From contig DASXJR010000061.1 of assembly GCA_036497285.1 (NCBI GenBank), forward strand, positions 1-64,000: 64,000 bases of DNA, written 5' to 3'. The position numbers and the translations under genes were made by a program. Below, piece by piece: positions 1 through 8,274 of this stretch. The notes beneath the pieces are model-generated. The model ran no database searches and had not been told where the DNA came from. It saw only the letters and a program-made list of their open reading frames with translations. Each line of letters starts with the position of its first letter. Positions within the stretch are counted from its first letter, which is position 1. The DNA is from RYN-133 sp036497285. GTDB taxonomy: Bacteria; Actinomycetota; Actinomycetes; Mycobacteriales; Jatrophihabitantaceae.

Positions 1-891
1 CGGGTAGATGGCGTCCACTTCGTTGTTCTGCAGGGCAGTCGCCACTTGGGATTGATCGGTGATGATGCGGAAGACCAGCGTGCCCAGGCTCGACTTCGTC
101 GTGCCGTACCACCTTGGGTTCGGCTTCTCGGTGATCGAGACGTCCTTGTCGTAGTTCGTGATGATCATCGGGCCACCGGACCAGTTCGGCACGTTCTTGT
201 CGAACCACTGGAAGGACGTGTTCAGGCCGGCACCGCTCGTGCCGCCGTGCTGCGCGGCGATGTGCGCCGGGAGGAGCGCGCCGAACATGATCCCCCAGTC
301 GGCGAACGGCTTCTTCATCACGACGGTGACGGTCTTGCCGTTGTCGGAGCCGGTCATCGACTGGATCTGGTTGTAGCCGGAGGAGCTGGAAGCCCCGCAC
401 TTCGCGCAGGTCGTGCCGTCACTGACGTCCGCCAGGTACTTGAAGTCGTCGAAGTTGATCGGGCTGCCGTCGTTCCAGACCGCGTTCGGCTTGATCTTGT
501 AGACGAGCGTCTGCGGGCTGGTCTTGGTCTGCTCGGCCGAGACCATCATGTTGGTGTTCAGGAAGGGCTTCAGGTCGGGGCCACCCAGGAACACGCCGGG
601 GAGGATGCCGTCCTCGACCTCGGCGACCTCGAAGACGTTCGAGGGCGAGTAGACCTGGTTCCAACCCGGGATCGTCTTCTCGAGGACGTACGCCATGGTG
701 CCGCCCGCTTGCGTCTTGCCCGAGTTGCACGTGTTGGGACTGGTACCGCAATCGGCGAGGTTGCCGGTGCCCTTGGTGCCGGACGTATCCGTGCTCGTGC
801 CACCACCGCCACTGCTCGTGGAGCACGCGGTGAGACCGAGCAGGACCGCGGCGGCGACCGCGACCAGCGCTCTTCCCTTGTGGACCTTCAC
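1..891 (-). CDS. Peptide-type ABC transporter substrate-binding lipoprotein (SBP family 5), 3' end cut by window edge
   Basis: Extracytoplasmic binding lipoprotein of a dipeptide/oligopeptide-type ABC importer. The first 297 codons are visible, against roughly 550-600 residues for the family. The leader is hydrophobic and ends in a lipobox (LLGLTAC), so the Cys at about residue 23 should be lipidated. It is followed by a Ser/Gly/Thr linker and then family-5 features: an early GGTMAYVLE-type strand, a 'YKIKPNAVWNDGSPI' stretch and 'DDFKYLAD'. The start is a GTG, chosen because AGGAGGT lies 9 nt upstream and the leader begins there. Permease and ATPase genes would be expected beyond the left edge. 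The solute cannot be told from the sequence. Confidence 0.88.
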   Translation of the reverse strand, partial: MKVHKGRALVAVAAAVLLGLTACSTSSGGGGTSTDTSGTKGTGNLADCGTSPNTCNSGKTQAGGTMAYVLEKTIPGWNQVYSPSNVFEVAEVEDGILPGVFLGGPDLKPFLNTNMMVSAEQTKTSPQTLVYKIKPNAVWNDGSPINFDDFKYLADVSDGTTCAKCGASSSSGYNQIQSMTGSDNGKTVTVVMKKPFADWGIMFGALLPAHIAAQHGGTSGAGLNTSFQWFDKNVPNWSGGPMIITNYDKDVSITEKPNPRWYGTTKSSLGTLVFRIITDQSQVATALQNNEVDAIYP

Positions 892-1042
892 TGGTGAGTG
901 ACCTCCTGTGAGCTGTCCGCGGACGATCTGTCCACGGGCCATTGTGGAACTCAAGTCGCTTGCGCTCGCCTATGGCAAGACACGCTGGCTATCGTTACCA
1001 ACTGTTGATCCGGGCGAGATTGACGCGTGTCGAGATGCCCGG

Positions 1043-1816
1043 CTAACGGGGCAAAAGGGCACTACGCCGGTCTTGCAGGAACGGCAGGGTGGCTCGGGTT
1101 GCGGACACGGTAGCGGCATCGATTTCTGCGGTCACCACCGCCTCCCCCGCCGGGCACTCGGCCACGGCAACGCCGAGCGGGTCGATGATTGCCGAATCGC
1201 CTGTGTAGGCAAGGGTTTTGTCGGTCCCGACGCGGTTGACACCGATCACGTAGGCCTGATTCTCGACCGCGCGCGCACGCAGCAGCAGACGCCAGTGCTC
1301 ACGGCGGGGTTCCGGCCAGTTGGCGACCACCGCGTAGATGTCGGTGTCGGCCGCGAGACCCCAGAACTCGTCCGCGAACCTCAGGTCATAACACACGAAA
1401 ACCGACATACGTAGTGAATCGATCTCGACGGTGAGGAACGAATCGCCTGCCGTGTAGTGCTCGGACTCCCCCGCGAAGGTGAACGGATGGATCTTCGCGT
1501 AGCGGCGGACCGTGCCGTCCGGCGCGGCGACGATCGCATTGTTCCGGTACGCACCGTCCGGGCCACGCTGCGCGAGCGAGGCCAGGAGGAAGGCGTCGTG
1601 TTCGCGTGCGCGTTCGAGCAGGAACTGCTCACTCGGCCCGCCCTCGTCCTCGGCGGTTCGTTCGGGATGCATCGAGAAGCCGGTCGCGAACATCTCCGTC
1701 AGCACGATCAGCCGTGCGCCGTCGGCGGCCGCCTCGGCGATCATCGGACGGACGTGCTCGTGCGTCGCGGCGGCGTCCTCCCACACGATGTCGTGCTGGA
1801 CCATTGCAATCTTCAT
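1043..1816 (-). CDS. Nitrilase-superfamily amidase, probable omega-amidase (Nit2/YafV-like)
   Basis: Carbon-nitrogen hydrolase of 257 residues. The nitrilase triad is visible: Glu in LTEMFATGF, Lys in KIHPFTFAGE and Cys in VFVCYDLRF. The YDLRF context and paired aminotransferase fit omega-amidase, which hydrolyses alpha-ketoglutaramate or alpha-ketosuccinamate made by glutamine or asparagine transamination. The ATG overlaps the stop of the upstream aminotransferase as ATGA, so the two are translationally coupled. In glutamine transaminase/omega-amidase pathways this pair makes transamination irreversible, for example in methionine salvage. Cytosolic; no signal peptide. A generic amidase of the same superfamily is the alternative. 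Confidence 0.85.
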   Translation of the reverse strand: MKIAMVQHDIVWEDAAATHEHVRPMIAEAAADGARLIVLTEMFATGFSMHPERTAEDEGGPSEQFLLERAREHDAFLLASLAQRGPDGAYRNNAIVAAPDGTVRRYAKIHPFTFAGESEHYTAGDSFLTVEIDSLRMSVFVCYDLRFADEFWGLAADTDIYAVVANWPEPRREHWRLLLRARAVENQAYVIGVNRVGTDKTLAYTGDSAIIDPLGVAVAECPAGEAVVTAEIDAATVSATRATLPFLQDRRSALLPR

Positions 1817-2967
1817 GCAATCCCCTTGAGCCGGGTCAGGGCCTCGTGCAGCACGTCGGGCCGCTTGCAGAACGCGAAGCGGACGAAGTGGTCGCCCGCG
1901 GACGAGTCGTAGAACACGCTGCTCGGGATCGCCACGACGCCTGCGCGGTGCGGTAACTCCCGGCAGAACTCGACCGCGTCGCGGCGCACGTCCACCGTTG
2001 CGAAGTACGTCGCCTCGGGACGTACGACGTCGAAGCCGAGTTGCTCGAGTCCGTCGCAGAGCAGGTCGCGTTGCAGTTCGAGCTGCGCCGCGATGCCCGC
2101 AGGGATCGTCGCGAGCGCTTGCGCCACTGCAGGCTGGAAGGGTGCTCCGTTGACGTAGGTGAGGAACTGTTTGACGGTGCGCACTGCATCGAGCTGTGGG
2201 GGCGAGGCGCAGACCCAGCCGATCTTCCACCCGGTGACGCTGAACGTCTTGCCGGCACTCGAGATCGTGACCGTGCGCTCGCGCATGCCGGGCAGCGTTG
2301 CAAGCGGGACGTGCCGGCCCCCGTCGAAGGTCAGGTGCTCGTAGACCTCGTCGCAGATGACGACGAGGTCGTGCTCGCGGGCAACGTCGGCGATGAAACT
2401 GAGTTCGTCGGTGGTGAACACCTTGCCGGTCGGGTTGTGCGGAGTGTTGAGCAGAATTGCCTTGGTATTGCTGGTGATCGCGGCGCGAAGTTCGGTCTCG
2501 TCGAACGACCAGCCGGCGCCGTCGCGACGCAAGGTGACCGGCTTTCTGGTGGCGCCGCCGAGCGCGATGCATGCGGTGTACGAGTCGTAGTAGGGCTCGA
2601 ACACCACGACCTCGTCGCCCGGCCCGGCAAGGGCGAGCAGAGCTGCAGCAATGGCCTCGGTTGCGCCGGCGGTGACGAGCACCTCGGTGTCGGGGTCGTA
2701 ACTCAGGCCGTAGTGGCGCTGCTGGTGTGCGGCGATCGCTCGGCGAAGTTCGGGAACGCCGGGCCCGGGTGGGTACTGGTTGTGGCCGGTGCGGATCGCA
2801 TCGGCGGCGGCGTCGAGCAGGCTGCGCGGCCCGTCCGTGTCCGGGAAGCCCTGGCCGAGGTTGACGCTGTTCGTGCGCAGCGCCAGGGCGGACATCTCGG
2901 CGAAGATGGTCGTCCCGAATCCGTGCATCCGCTCGACCAACGGATCGTTCCCCGGCACCCCAGCCAC
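1813..2967 (-). CDS. PLP-dependent class I/II aminotransferase (glutamine transaminase K / methionine aminotransferase-like)
   Basis: Fold-type I aminotransferase of 384 residues. Landmarks in order: GQGFPDTDGP near the N-terminus, YPPGPGVPELR, the NPTG substrate loop (LLNTPHNPTGKVF), CDEVYEHLTF, and the PLP-lysine segment SSAGKTFSVTGWKIGW. The GQGFPD and FSVTGWK signatures are typical of the kynurenine/glutamine transaminase K and YbdL-like methionine aminotransferase branch. The downstream omega-amidase overlaps it by 4 nt, supporting a glutamine- or methionine-linked keto-acid role. Mycobacterial relatives are sometimes annotated as DapC (N-succinyldiaminopimelate aminotransferase), which cannot be excluded. 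Confidence 0.85.
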   Translation of the reverse strand: MAGVPGNDPLVERMHGFGTTIFAEMSALALRTNSVNLGQGFPDTDGPRSLLDAAADAIRTGHNQYPPGPGVPELRRAIAAHQQRHYGLSYDPDTEVLVTAGATEAIAAALLALAGPGDEVVVFEPYYDSYTACIALGGATRKPVTLRRDGAGWSFDETELRAAITSNTKAILLNTPHNPTGKVFTTDELSFIADVAREHDLVVICDEVYEHLTFDGGRHVPLATLPGMRERTVTISSAGKTFSVTGWKIGWVCASPPQLDAVRTVKQFLTYVNGAPFQPAVAQALATIPAGIAAQLELQRDLLCDGLEQLGFDVVRPEATYFATVDVRRDAVEFCRELPHRAGVVAIPSSVFYDSSAGDHFVRFAFCKRPDVLHEALTRLKGIA

Positions 2968-3014
2968 GTGCCGACCCTATCGTCGCGCCCAACCGTGCCC
3001 CGGCATTCCGCCCG

Positions 3015-3084
3015 GACAGTGGTTAGTTTGCGGGCACAGTGGTCAGTTGCAACTGACCACTGTGGCCCCGAACTGACCACTGTC
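3015..3084. repeat. Dispersed four-arm palindromic element, family A copy 1
   Basis: The core is a perfect loopless 30-bp palindrome (3035-3064), each half reading CACAGTGGTCAGTTG. It is flanked by an outer pair of 14-nt arms (GACAGTGGTTAGTT and AACTGACCACTGTC) that match except for one position. The whole 70 nt can fold into one nested hairpin. A second copy in opposite orientation lies at 52661-52729. It occupies the gap between the typA 3' end and the aminotransferase 5' end. No T-tract follows, so it is not a classical intrinsic terminator; it resembles a REP/BIME or miniature mobile element. Confidence 0.9.
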
Positions 3085-3113
3085 AGACGGCCGGTCAGCC
3101 GGAGGGAGAGCGG

Positions 3114-4988
3114 TCAGGAGCGCTTGGCGCGGGCGCGGACCTTCTCGCGGTCCTGCATGCCCAGGGTCACCTTGCGCAGCCGGACGGCTCTGGGCGTCAC
3201 CTCGACGCACTCGTCGTCGCGGCAGAACTCGAGCGCCTGCTCCAGCGACAGCACCCGGTGCGGGATCAGCGGCACCAGCACGTCGCCGGAGGACTGGCGC
3301 ATGTTGGTGAGCTTCTTCTCCTTGGTCGGGTTGACGTCCATGTCGTCCGAGCGCGAGTTCTCGCCGACGATCATGCCCTCGTACACCTCGGTACCGGGGC
3401 CGACGAACATCGTGCCGCGTTCCTGCAGGTTCGCCAGCGCGAAACCGGTCGTCGCGCCCCGACGGTCCGCGACGAGCGATCCGCTCGGCCGGGTGCGGAT
3501 CTCGCCCGTCCACGGCTCGTAGCCCTCGTGCACGTGGTGCAGCAGGCCCGTCCCGCGCGTCTCGGTGAGGAACTCGGTGCGGAAGCCGATCAGCCCGCGC
3601 GCCGGCACCAGGTACTCCATGCGAATCCAGCCGGTGCCGTGGTCGACCATCTGTTCCAGCCGGCCCTTGCGCAGCGCGAGCAGCTGGATCACCACGCCCT
3701 GATAGTCGGACGGGACGTCGATCGTCATCCGCTCCATCGGCTCGTGCAGCTTGCCGTCGATCGTGCGGGTGACCACCTGGGGCTTGCCCACCGTGATCTC
3801 GAAGCCTTCGCGGCGCATGATCTCGACGAGGATGGCGAGCTGCAGCTCACCACGTCCCTGCACCTCCCAGGTGTCGGGACGCTCGGTCGGCAGCACCCGG
3901 ATCGACACGTTGCCGACCAGTTCCGTCTCGAGCCGGTTGAGCACCTGCCGCGCGGTGAGCTTCGAGCCGGATTCCCCGGCCAGCGGCGAGGTGTTGATGC
4001 CGATCGTCATCGAGATGGACGGCTCGTCGATCGTGATGACGGGCAGCGGCCGCGGATCGTCCGGATCGGCCAGCGTCTCGCCGATCGTGATGCCGTCGAT
4101 GCCCGCGATCGCGATGATGTCGCCCGGCCCGGCCGATTCGGCAGGCAATCGTTCCAGCGCGTGCGTCATCAGCAGTTCGGTGATCTTGACCCGTTGCACC
4201 GACCCGTCGGCGCGGCACCAGGCGGCCTGCTGACCCTTGCGGATCGTGCCGCTGTGCACCCGGCACAACGCGAGCCGGCCGAGGTAGGGCGACGCGTCGA
4301 GGTTGGTGACGTGCGCCTGCAGCGGCGCCGCATCGTCGTAGGACGGCGCGGGAATCGTCGACAGGATCGTCGTGAAGAACGCCTGCAGATCAGGCTCCGA
4401 CGGCATGCCGCCGTTCTCAGGACGCTCCAGCGACGCGCGTCCCGCCTTGGCCGACGCGTAGACGATCGGGAAATCGATCTGGTCCTCGGTTGCGTCGAGG
4501 TCGAGGAACAACTCGTAGGTCTCGTCGACCACCTCGGCGATGCGTGCGTCCGGGCGGTCGACCTTGTTGATCACGAGGATCACCGGCAGCTTGGCCTCGA
4601 GCGCCTTTCGCAGCACGAAGCGGGTCTGCGGCAGCGGTCCCTCGGACGCGTCGACGAGCAGCACCACGCCGTCGACCATCGACAGGCCGCGCTCGACCTC
4701 GCCGCCGAAGTCCGCGTGGCCGGGCGTGTCGATGATGTTGATGGTGACCTGCTCACCGGACGGCGACGTGTAGTCGACCGCGGTGTTCTTCGCGAGGATC
4801 GTGATGCCCTTCTCGCGCTCCAGATCGTTGGAGTCCATCACCCGTTCGTTGACATCACCGGTCTCCGCCTGGTGGGCGCTGAACGCACCCGACTGCCAGA
4901 GCATGGCGTCGACGAGGGTGGTCTTGCCGTGGTCGACGTGGGCGACGATCGCTACGTTGCGCAGGGTACTGCGCTGCTGCAGGGTCAC
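3114..4988 (-). CDS. typA: Ribosome-associated translational GTPase TypA/BipA
   Basis: Translational GTPase of 624 residues, the family's usual length. Visible are G1 (AHVDHGKTT, about residues 16-24), the switch I region EREKGITI, G3 (DTPGHADFGGEV) and G4 (NKVDRPDAR), then EF-G-like domains II, III and V and the C-terminal TypA domain with GRGELQLAILVEIMRREGFE-type and YLVPARGLIGFR motifs. TypA binds the ribosome and supports ribosome assembly and stress or cold adaptation. The GTG start follows GAGGAGG at good spacing. The DEAD-box gene lies 30 nt upstream on the same strand, so the two probably form a ribosome-biogenesis unit. Confidence 0.96.
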   Translation of the reverse strand: MTLQQRSTLRNVAIVAHVDHGKTTLVDAMLWQSGAFSAHQAETGDVNERVMDSNDLEREKGITILAKNTAVDYTSPSGEQVTINIIDTPGHADFGGEVERGLSMVDGVVLLVDASEGPLPQTRFVLRKALEAKLPVILVINKVDRPDARIAEVVDETYELFLDLDATEDQIDFPIVYASAKAGRASLERPENGGMPSEPDLQAFFTTILSTIPAPSYDDAAPLQAHVTNLDASPYLGRLALCRVHSGTIRKGQQAAWCRADGSVQRVKITELLMTHALERLPAESAGPGDIIAIAGIDGITIGETLADPDDPRPLPVITIDEPSISMTIGINTSPLAGESGSKLTARQVLNRLETELVGNVSIRVLPTERPDTWEVQGRGELQLAILVEIMRREGFEITVGKPQVVTRTIDGKLHEPMERMTIDVPSDYQGVVIQLLALRKGRLEQMVDHGTGWIRMEYLVPARGLIGFRTEFLTETRGTGLLHHVHEGYEPWTGEIRTRPSGSLVADRRGATTGFALANLQERGTMFVGPGTEVYEGMIVGENSRSDDMDVNPTKEKKLTNMRQSSGDVLVPLIPHRVLSLEQALEFCRDDECVEVTPRAVRLRKVTLGMQDREKVRARAKRS

Positions 4989-5018
4989 TGCAATTCCTCC
5001 TCGATCGGCAAGCCGATT

Positions 5019-6458
5019 TTACGAGCGGGGCCGGCGCGGGCGGCGCGGTCCACCGTTGCGCGGTCCGCCGTTGCGCGCCGGACGGCGGTGCTGCTGCTTG
5101 GGACGCGCTGCGACCACGGGCACGCCGCTCGGACGCCGGGCACCGGTCGTACGGACGACCTCGGCGTCACCGGCGGCGACGTCCCGCTGCTCGGCGCGCA
5201 CCCCGGCGCGAACGAGCATGCCGCGCGCGGCACGTTCCTCGCCCGGCGTGGCCAGCAGCACGACGGTTCCGCTCTCGCCGGCACGAGCCGTCCGGCCGGA
5301 GCGGTGCAGGTAGTCCTTGGGGTCGGCCGGCGGGTCGACGTGCAGGACGAGCGAGACCCCGTCGACGTGGATGCCGCGGGCCGCCACATCGGTCGCGACG
5401 AGCACAGGGATTGAGCCGTCCTTGAACGCATCGAGTGCCTTCGTGCGCTGCGCCTGGGTGCGTCCGCCGTGCAGCGCGGCGGCGGCGACACCGGCGGCGG
5501 CGAGGTTGCGGGCGAGCCGGTCCGCGCCGTGCTTGGTACGGACGAAGCACAGCGTGCGGCCCTCGCGGGCGGCGATGGAGGCGACCAGGTCGAATTTGTT
5601 CTCGAACGGCACCCGGTACAGGTGATGGCTCATCGTGTCGACGGACGCGACCGCGGCGGCCAGCGCATACACGGCAGGGTCGGTCAGGTAGTCGCGGACG
5701 AGCGTCGCGACGTCCCCGTCCAGGGTGGCCGAGAACAGCAGGCGCTGGCCTTCGCGCGGGGTCATGTCGAGCAACTGCCGCACCACCGGCAGGAAGCCGA
5801 GGTCGGCCATGTGGTCGGCCTCGTCGAGCACCGTCGTCTGCACCCAGCCGAGATCGACAGCGCGCCGCTCGATCAGGTCGATCAGGCGGCCCGGCGTCGC
5901 GACCACAAGGTCGACGCCGCGGTTGAGCGCCTGGATCTGCTTGCCGATCGGCAGACCGCCGGCGACCAGGCAGGTCGACAGGTTGCTTGCCGCGGCGATC
6001 GGGTCGAGGCTGTCGCGCACCTGCATCGCCAGTTCGCGGGTCGGCACCAGGATCAGCGCGCGCGGGCGACGTGAGGACGACCCGTTGGTGTCGAGCCGGG
6101 CCAGCAGCGGGAGGCCGAAGGCGAGGGTCTTGCCGGCGCCGGTGGCGGCGCGGCCGAGCAGGTCTCGTCCGGCAAGGATGTCCGGGATCGTCGCGGCCTG
6201 GATCGGGAACGGCGTCTCGATGCCGCGGCGGGCGAGCGCGTTGACGATGCGACGCGGCAGGCCGAGCTCGCCGAAGTCCGGCAGGTTGTCACTCGACACG
6301 ATCTGCACGGGCAGTTCGTCCCAGATCGAGTCGTGCTGACGGACCGGACGTGTACGCGTCGGCTTGGTGTGCGGCCGATTGTGGTTCGGACGGACGGGAC
6401 GGTTGGGGCGGGCAGGACGGTGGCGCGCGGCAGCGCCACGCGCAGAACTGGTGGTCAA
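5019..6458 (-). CDS. DEAD-box ATP-dependent RNA helicase (RhlE/DeaD-like)
   Basis: RNA helicase of 479 residues. Motifs in order: FPIQ (Q motif), AATGAGKT (Walker A), PTRELA, TPGRLI, DEAD (in VLDEADHMADLGF), SAT, then the second RecA lobe with HGGRTQAQR, VATDVAARGI and HRSGRTARAG. Both termini are basic and rich in Arg/Pro/Asn/Gly, typical of the actinobacterial RhlE-like group acting in rRNA maturation or mRNA turnover. The start is taken as a TTG with an AAGGAA ribosome-binding site 5 nt upstream. The frame stays open far upstream, but that region overlaps the VOC gene and has no homology-like content. Confidence 0.93.
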   Translation of the reverse strand: MTTSSARGAAARHRPARPNRPVRPNHNRPHTKPTRTRPVRQHDSIWDELPVQIVSSDNLPDFGELGLPRRIVNALARRGIETPFPIQAATIPDILAGRDLLGRAATGAGKTLAFGLPLLARLDTNGSSSRRPRALILVPTRELAMQVRDSLDPIAAASNLSTCLVAGGLPIGKQIQALNRGVDLVVATPGRLIDLIERRAVDLGWVQTTVLDEADHMADLGFLPVVRQLLDMTPREGQRLLFSATLDGDVATLVRDYLTDPAVYALAAAVASVDTMSHHLYRVPFENKFDLVASIAAREGRTLCFVRTKHGADRLARNLAAAGVAAAALHGGRTQAQRTKALDAFKDGSIPVLVATDVAARGIHVDGVSLVLHVDPPADPKDYLHRSGRTARAGESGTVVLLATPGEERAARGMLVRAGVRAEQRDVAAGDAEVVRTTGARRPSGVPVVAARPKQQHRRPARNGGPRNGGPRRPRRPRS

Positions 6459-6619
6459 GTGAATTCCTTCGGAAAATAGTGGCACGTCCCGAAGATCACC
6501 TGATGTGAGCGGTCCGAGCCCGACGCGCCGGATGTTGTGCGCGTCGCATGTAACACCAAGTCTACCTGGGCGCGCCGGGCCCGATGACCATTTCGATGGT
6601 GTCCCAAGACACCATCGGC

Positions 6620-7039
6620 TCAGATGTCGGTGCGCTGCGCCAGCCGGATGTTGTTGCCGGACGGGTCGCGGAACGCGCAGTCGAGACCGTAGGGCTGCCG
6701 CTCCGGCGGACCGGTGAACTCGACACCGCGTCCGCTGAGCTCCTCGTAGGACTTCTGTACGTCGTCGGTCTCGAGGAAGACCGTGCCGGTGAAGCCCAGC
6801 GAGGTCAGCTCGCGCACCTTGTCGGCGACCTCCTCGGGCAGGACGGGCGGGCCGGGAATCGCCATGAGGACGACGGCGATGTTGTCCTGCCCGGGCGGGG
6901 CGACCGTCACCCAGCGGAAGTCGCCCATCTCGGCCAGGGTGACGTCCTCGCGGATCTCCCAGCCCACCTTCTTGGTGTAGAACTCGACAGCGGCTTTCTG
7001 ATCGAGCTGCCACAGCTGTGTCGTCGCGATCTTGATCAT
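6620..7039 (-). CDS. VOC-superfamily protein (glyoxalase/bleomycin-resistance/dioxygenase fold)
   Basis: Single-domain vicinal-oxygen-chelate protein of 139 residues with paired beta-alpha-beta-beta-beta modules: an N-terminal MIKIATTQLW strand, AVEFYTKKVGWE, then a C-terminal GLDCAFRDPSGNNIRL, where DPSGN is the family hallmark. The start MIKIA is preferred because GAGGGGAG precedes it. The immediately upstream gene is an AraC-type regulator, a common pairing in actinobacteria (regulator plus lyase or antibiotic-binding VOC protein). The substrate cannot be inferred. Confidence 0.87.
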   Translation of the reverse strand: MIKIATTQLWQLDQKAAVEFYTKKVGWEIREDVTLAEMGDFRWVTVAPPGQDNIAVVLMAIPGPPVLPEEVADKVRELTSLGFTGTVFLETDDVQKSYEELSGRGVEFTGPPERQPYGLDCAFRDPSGNNIRLAQRTDI

Positions 7040-7072
7040 TGTTTGCTCCCCTCGTGGTCGGTGCAGCAAACG

Positions 7073-7525
7073 CTATTGATCGACCGTCGGCAGTGTCTTC
7101 TCCAAACGTGCTCCGTCGCCCGCGGGCGGAGCCGACCGTCCGTAGAAGCGCAGCGTGCATTCCGGGACGCGCGCGTACAGGGCGGCGGGCGGGAAGCTCG
7201 CGCGGTACTGGGTCGGCGTCTTGCCGTAGCTGCGTTTGAAGCTGGACGTGAACGAGCCGACGCTTTCCAGCCCGACCGCCATGCAGATGTCAGCGACCGA
7301 ACGGTCGGTGTAACGCAACATCGCCGCCGCCCGCTCCAGCCGGCGGGTCAGCAGATAGGCGTGCGGTGATTCCCCGAACGCGGCCCGGAACGCCCGGCTG
7401 AAATGCGCCCGGGACAGTCCCGCAGCCCGCGCCAGATCATCGACGTTCAGCGGCTCGACGTAGCGGCCGTCCGCCAGATCCTTCGCCCGCAACAGGTGTC
7501 TGGCGATGGGCTGGGTTACACCCAA
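7073..7525 (-). CDS. Small AraC-family transcriptional regulator
   Basis: About 150 residues, almost entirely the AraC DNA-binding domain: first helix-turn-helix LNVDDLARAAGLSRAHFSRAFRAAFG in parts, second VADICMAVGLESVGSFTSSFKRSYGKTP. There is no room for a ligand-binding domain, so it belongs to the short AraC type that often controls an adjacent VOC gene. The suggested TTG start overlaps the end of the metallo-beta-lactamase-fold gene by 10 nt; no better start exists downstream before the first helix. It probably regulates itself and the VOC gene 33 nt downstream. Confidence 0.85.
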   Translation of the reverse strand: MGVTQPIARHLLRAKDLADGRYVEPLNVDDLARAAGLSRAHFSRAFRAAFGESPHAYLLTRRLERAAAMLRYTDRSVADICMAVGLESVGSFTSSFKRSYGKTPTQYRASFPPAALYARVPECTLRFYGRSAPPAGDGARLEKTLPTVDQ

Positions 7526-8274
7526 ATCTCCGCTCCGGGCGTCGCGACCTCGATGACCCCGGTGAACGCGGACGCCGCTTCCTCGGCCTGCACTTCGCGC
7601 GAGTTCCACGGCGGGACGTGCGTGATCACGAGCCGGTCCACATCGGCTTTGGCCGCGTGCTCGCCCGCCTGCTCGCCGGTCAGGTGCATGCCCGGGACGT
7701 ACTCTTCGTCGGGACCGAACGACGCCTCGCACAAGAACACGTCCGCGCCATGGGCCAGCGACACCAGGTCAGGGCTCTCGCCGGTGTCCGCGGAGTAGAC
7801 CAGCGTGCGGTCACCGGCGGTGATCCGCACTGCGGAGGTCGGGATCGGGTGGTTGACGGTCGCGAACGACAGCGCGAACGGGCCGAGTTCGCCCGAGGCG
7901 GGGGTGGAGAAGCCGAACAGCTCCTGCAGCCCCAGCTTGCGCGCCAGCGGGTCGTAGGCGGCGCCGATCCGGTCGCGGGTGCCCGACGGCCCGATCAGTG
8001 GGATACGCGATTCCGCGCCGTCCGCGCGATGCCCCACCCCGCCGTAGCGGAGCGCCACGATGTAGGCAGTCAGGTCGATGCAGTGGTCCGCGTGCAGATG
8101 GCTGACCACGATGGCGTCCACCTCGGTCGGCTTGAGGTAGCGCTGCAACGTACCGAACGCACCGTTCCCGAGATCGAGGACGAGCCGGTAGCCGTCTTCC
8201 TCGATCAGGTATCCCGACGCCGGCGAGTCCGGCCCCGGGACGCTGCCGGAACAGCCCAGGACGGTGACCTTCAA
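7516..8274 (-). CDS. Metallo-beta-lactamase-fold hydrolase, Rv1339-like (candidate cAMP phosphodiesterase)
   Basis: MBL-fold protein of 252 residues. The metal-binding HLHADH motif follows VDAIVVS; further ligands are likely in the NHPIPTSAVRI region, YSADTG and the late VITHVPPW. N-terminal MKVTVLGCSGS is typical of the RNase Z/Rv1339 branch. In Mycobacterium the orthologous position, directly after murI, is held by Rv1339, reported as an atypical class II cAMP phosphodiesterase; function here is inferred from synteny. The TTG start overlaps the murI stop (TTGA) with GGAGGTG upstream, so it is translationally coupled to murI. Confidence 0.86.
   Translation of the reverse strand: MKVTVLGCSGSVPGPDSPASGYLIEEDGYRLVLDLGNGAFGTLQRYLKPTEVDAIVVSHLHADHCIDLTAYIVALRYGGVGHRADGAESRIPLIGPSGTRDRIGAAYDPLARKLGLQELFGFSTPASGELGPFALSFATVNHPIPTSAVRITAGDRTLVYSADTGESPDLVSLAHGADVFLCEASFGPDEEYVPGMHLTGEQAGEHAAKADVDRLVITHVPPWNSREVQAEEAASAFTGVIEVATPGAEIWV

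Noticed and set aside
2968..3113. Family A repeat as a plain Rho-independent terminator of typA
   Set aside because: The hairpin is strong but no run of T follows on either strand, and a near-identical inverted copy occurs elsewhere, favouring a dispersed repeat. Termination activity is still possible.
3258..5414. Very long plus-strand open frame (about 718 codons) antisense to typA and the helicase gene
   Set aside because: Arg/Asp/His-rich composition typical of a GC-rich shadow frame; it crosses two well-conserved minus-strand genes and has no ribosome-binding site or motif.
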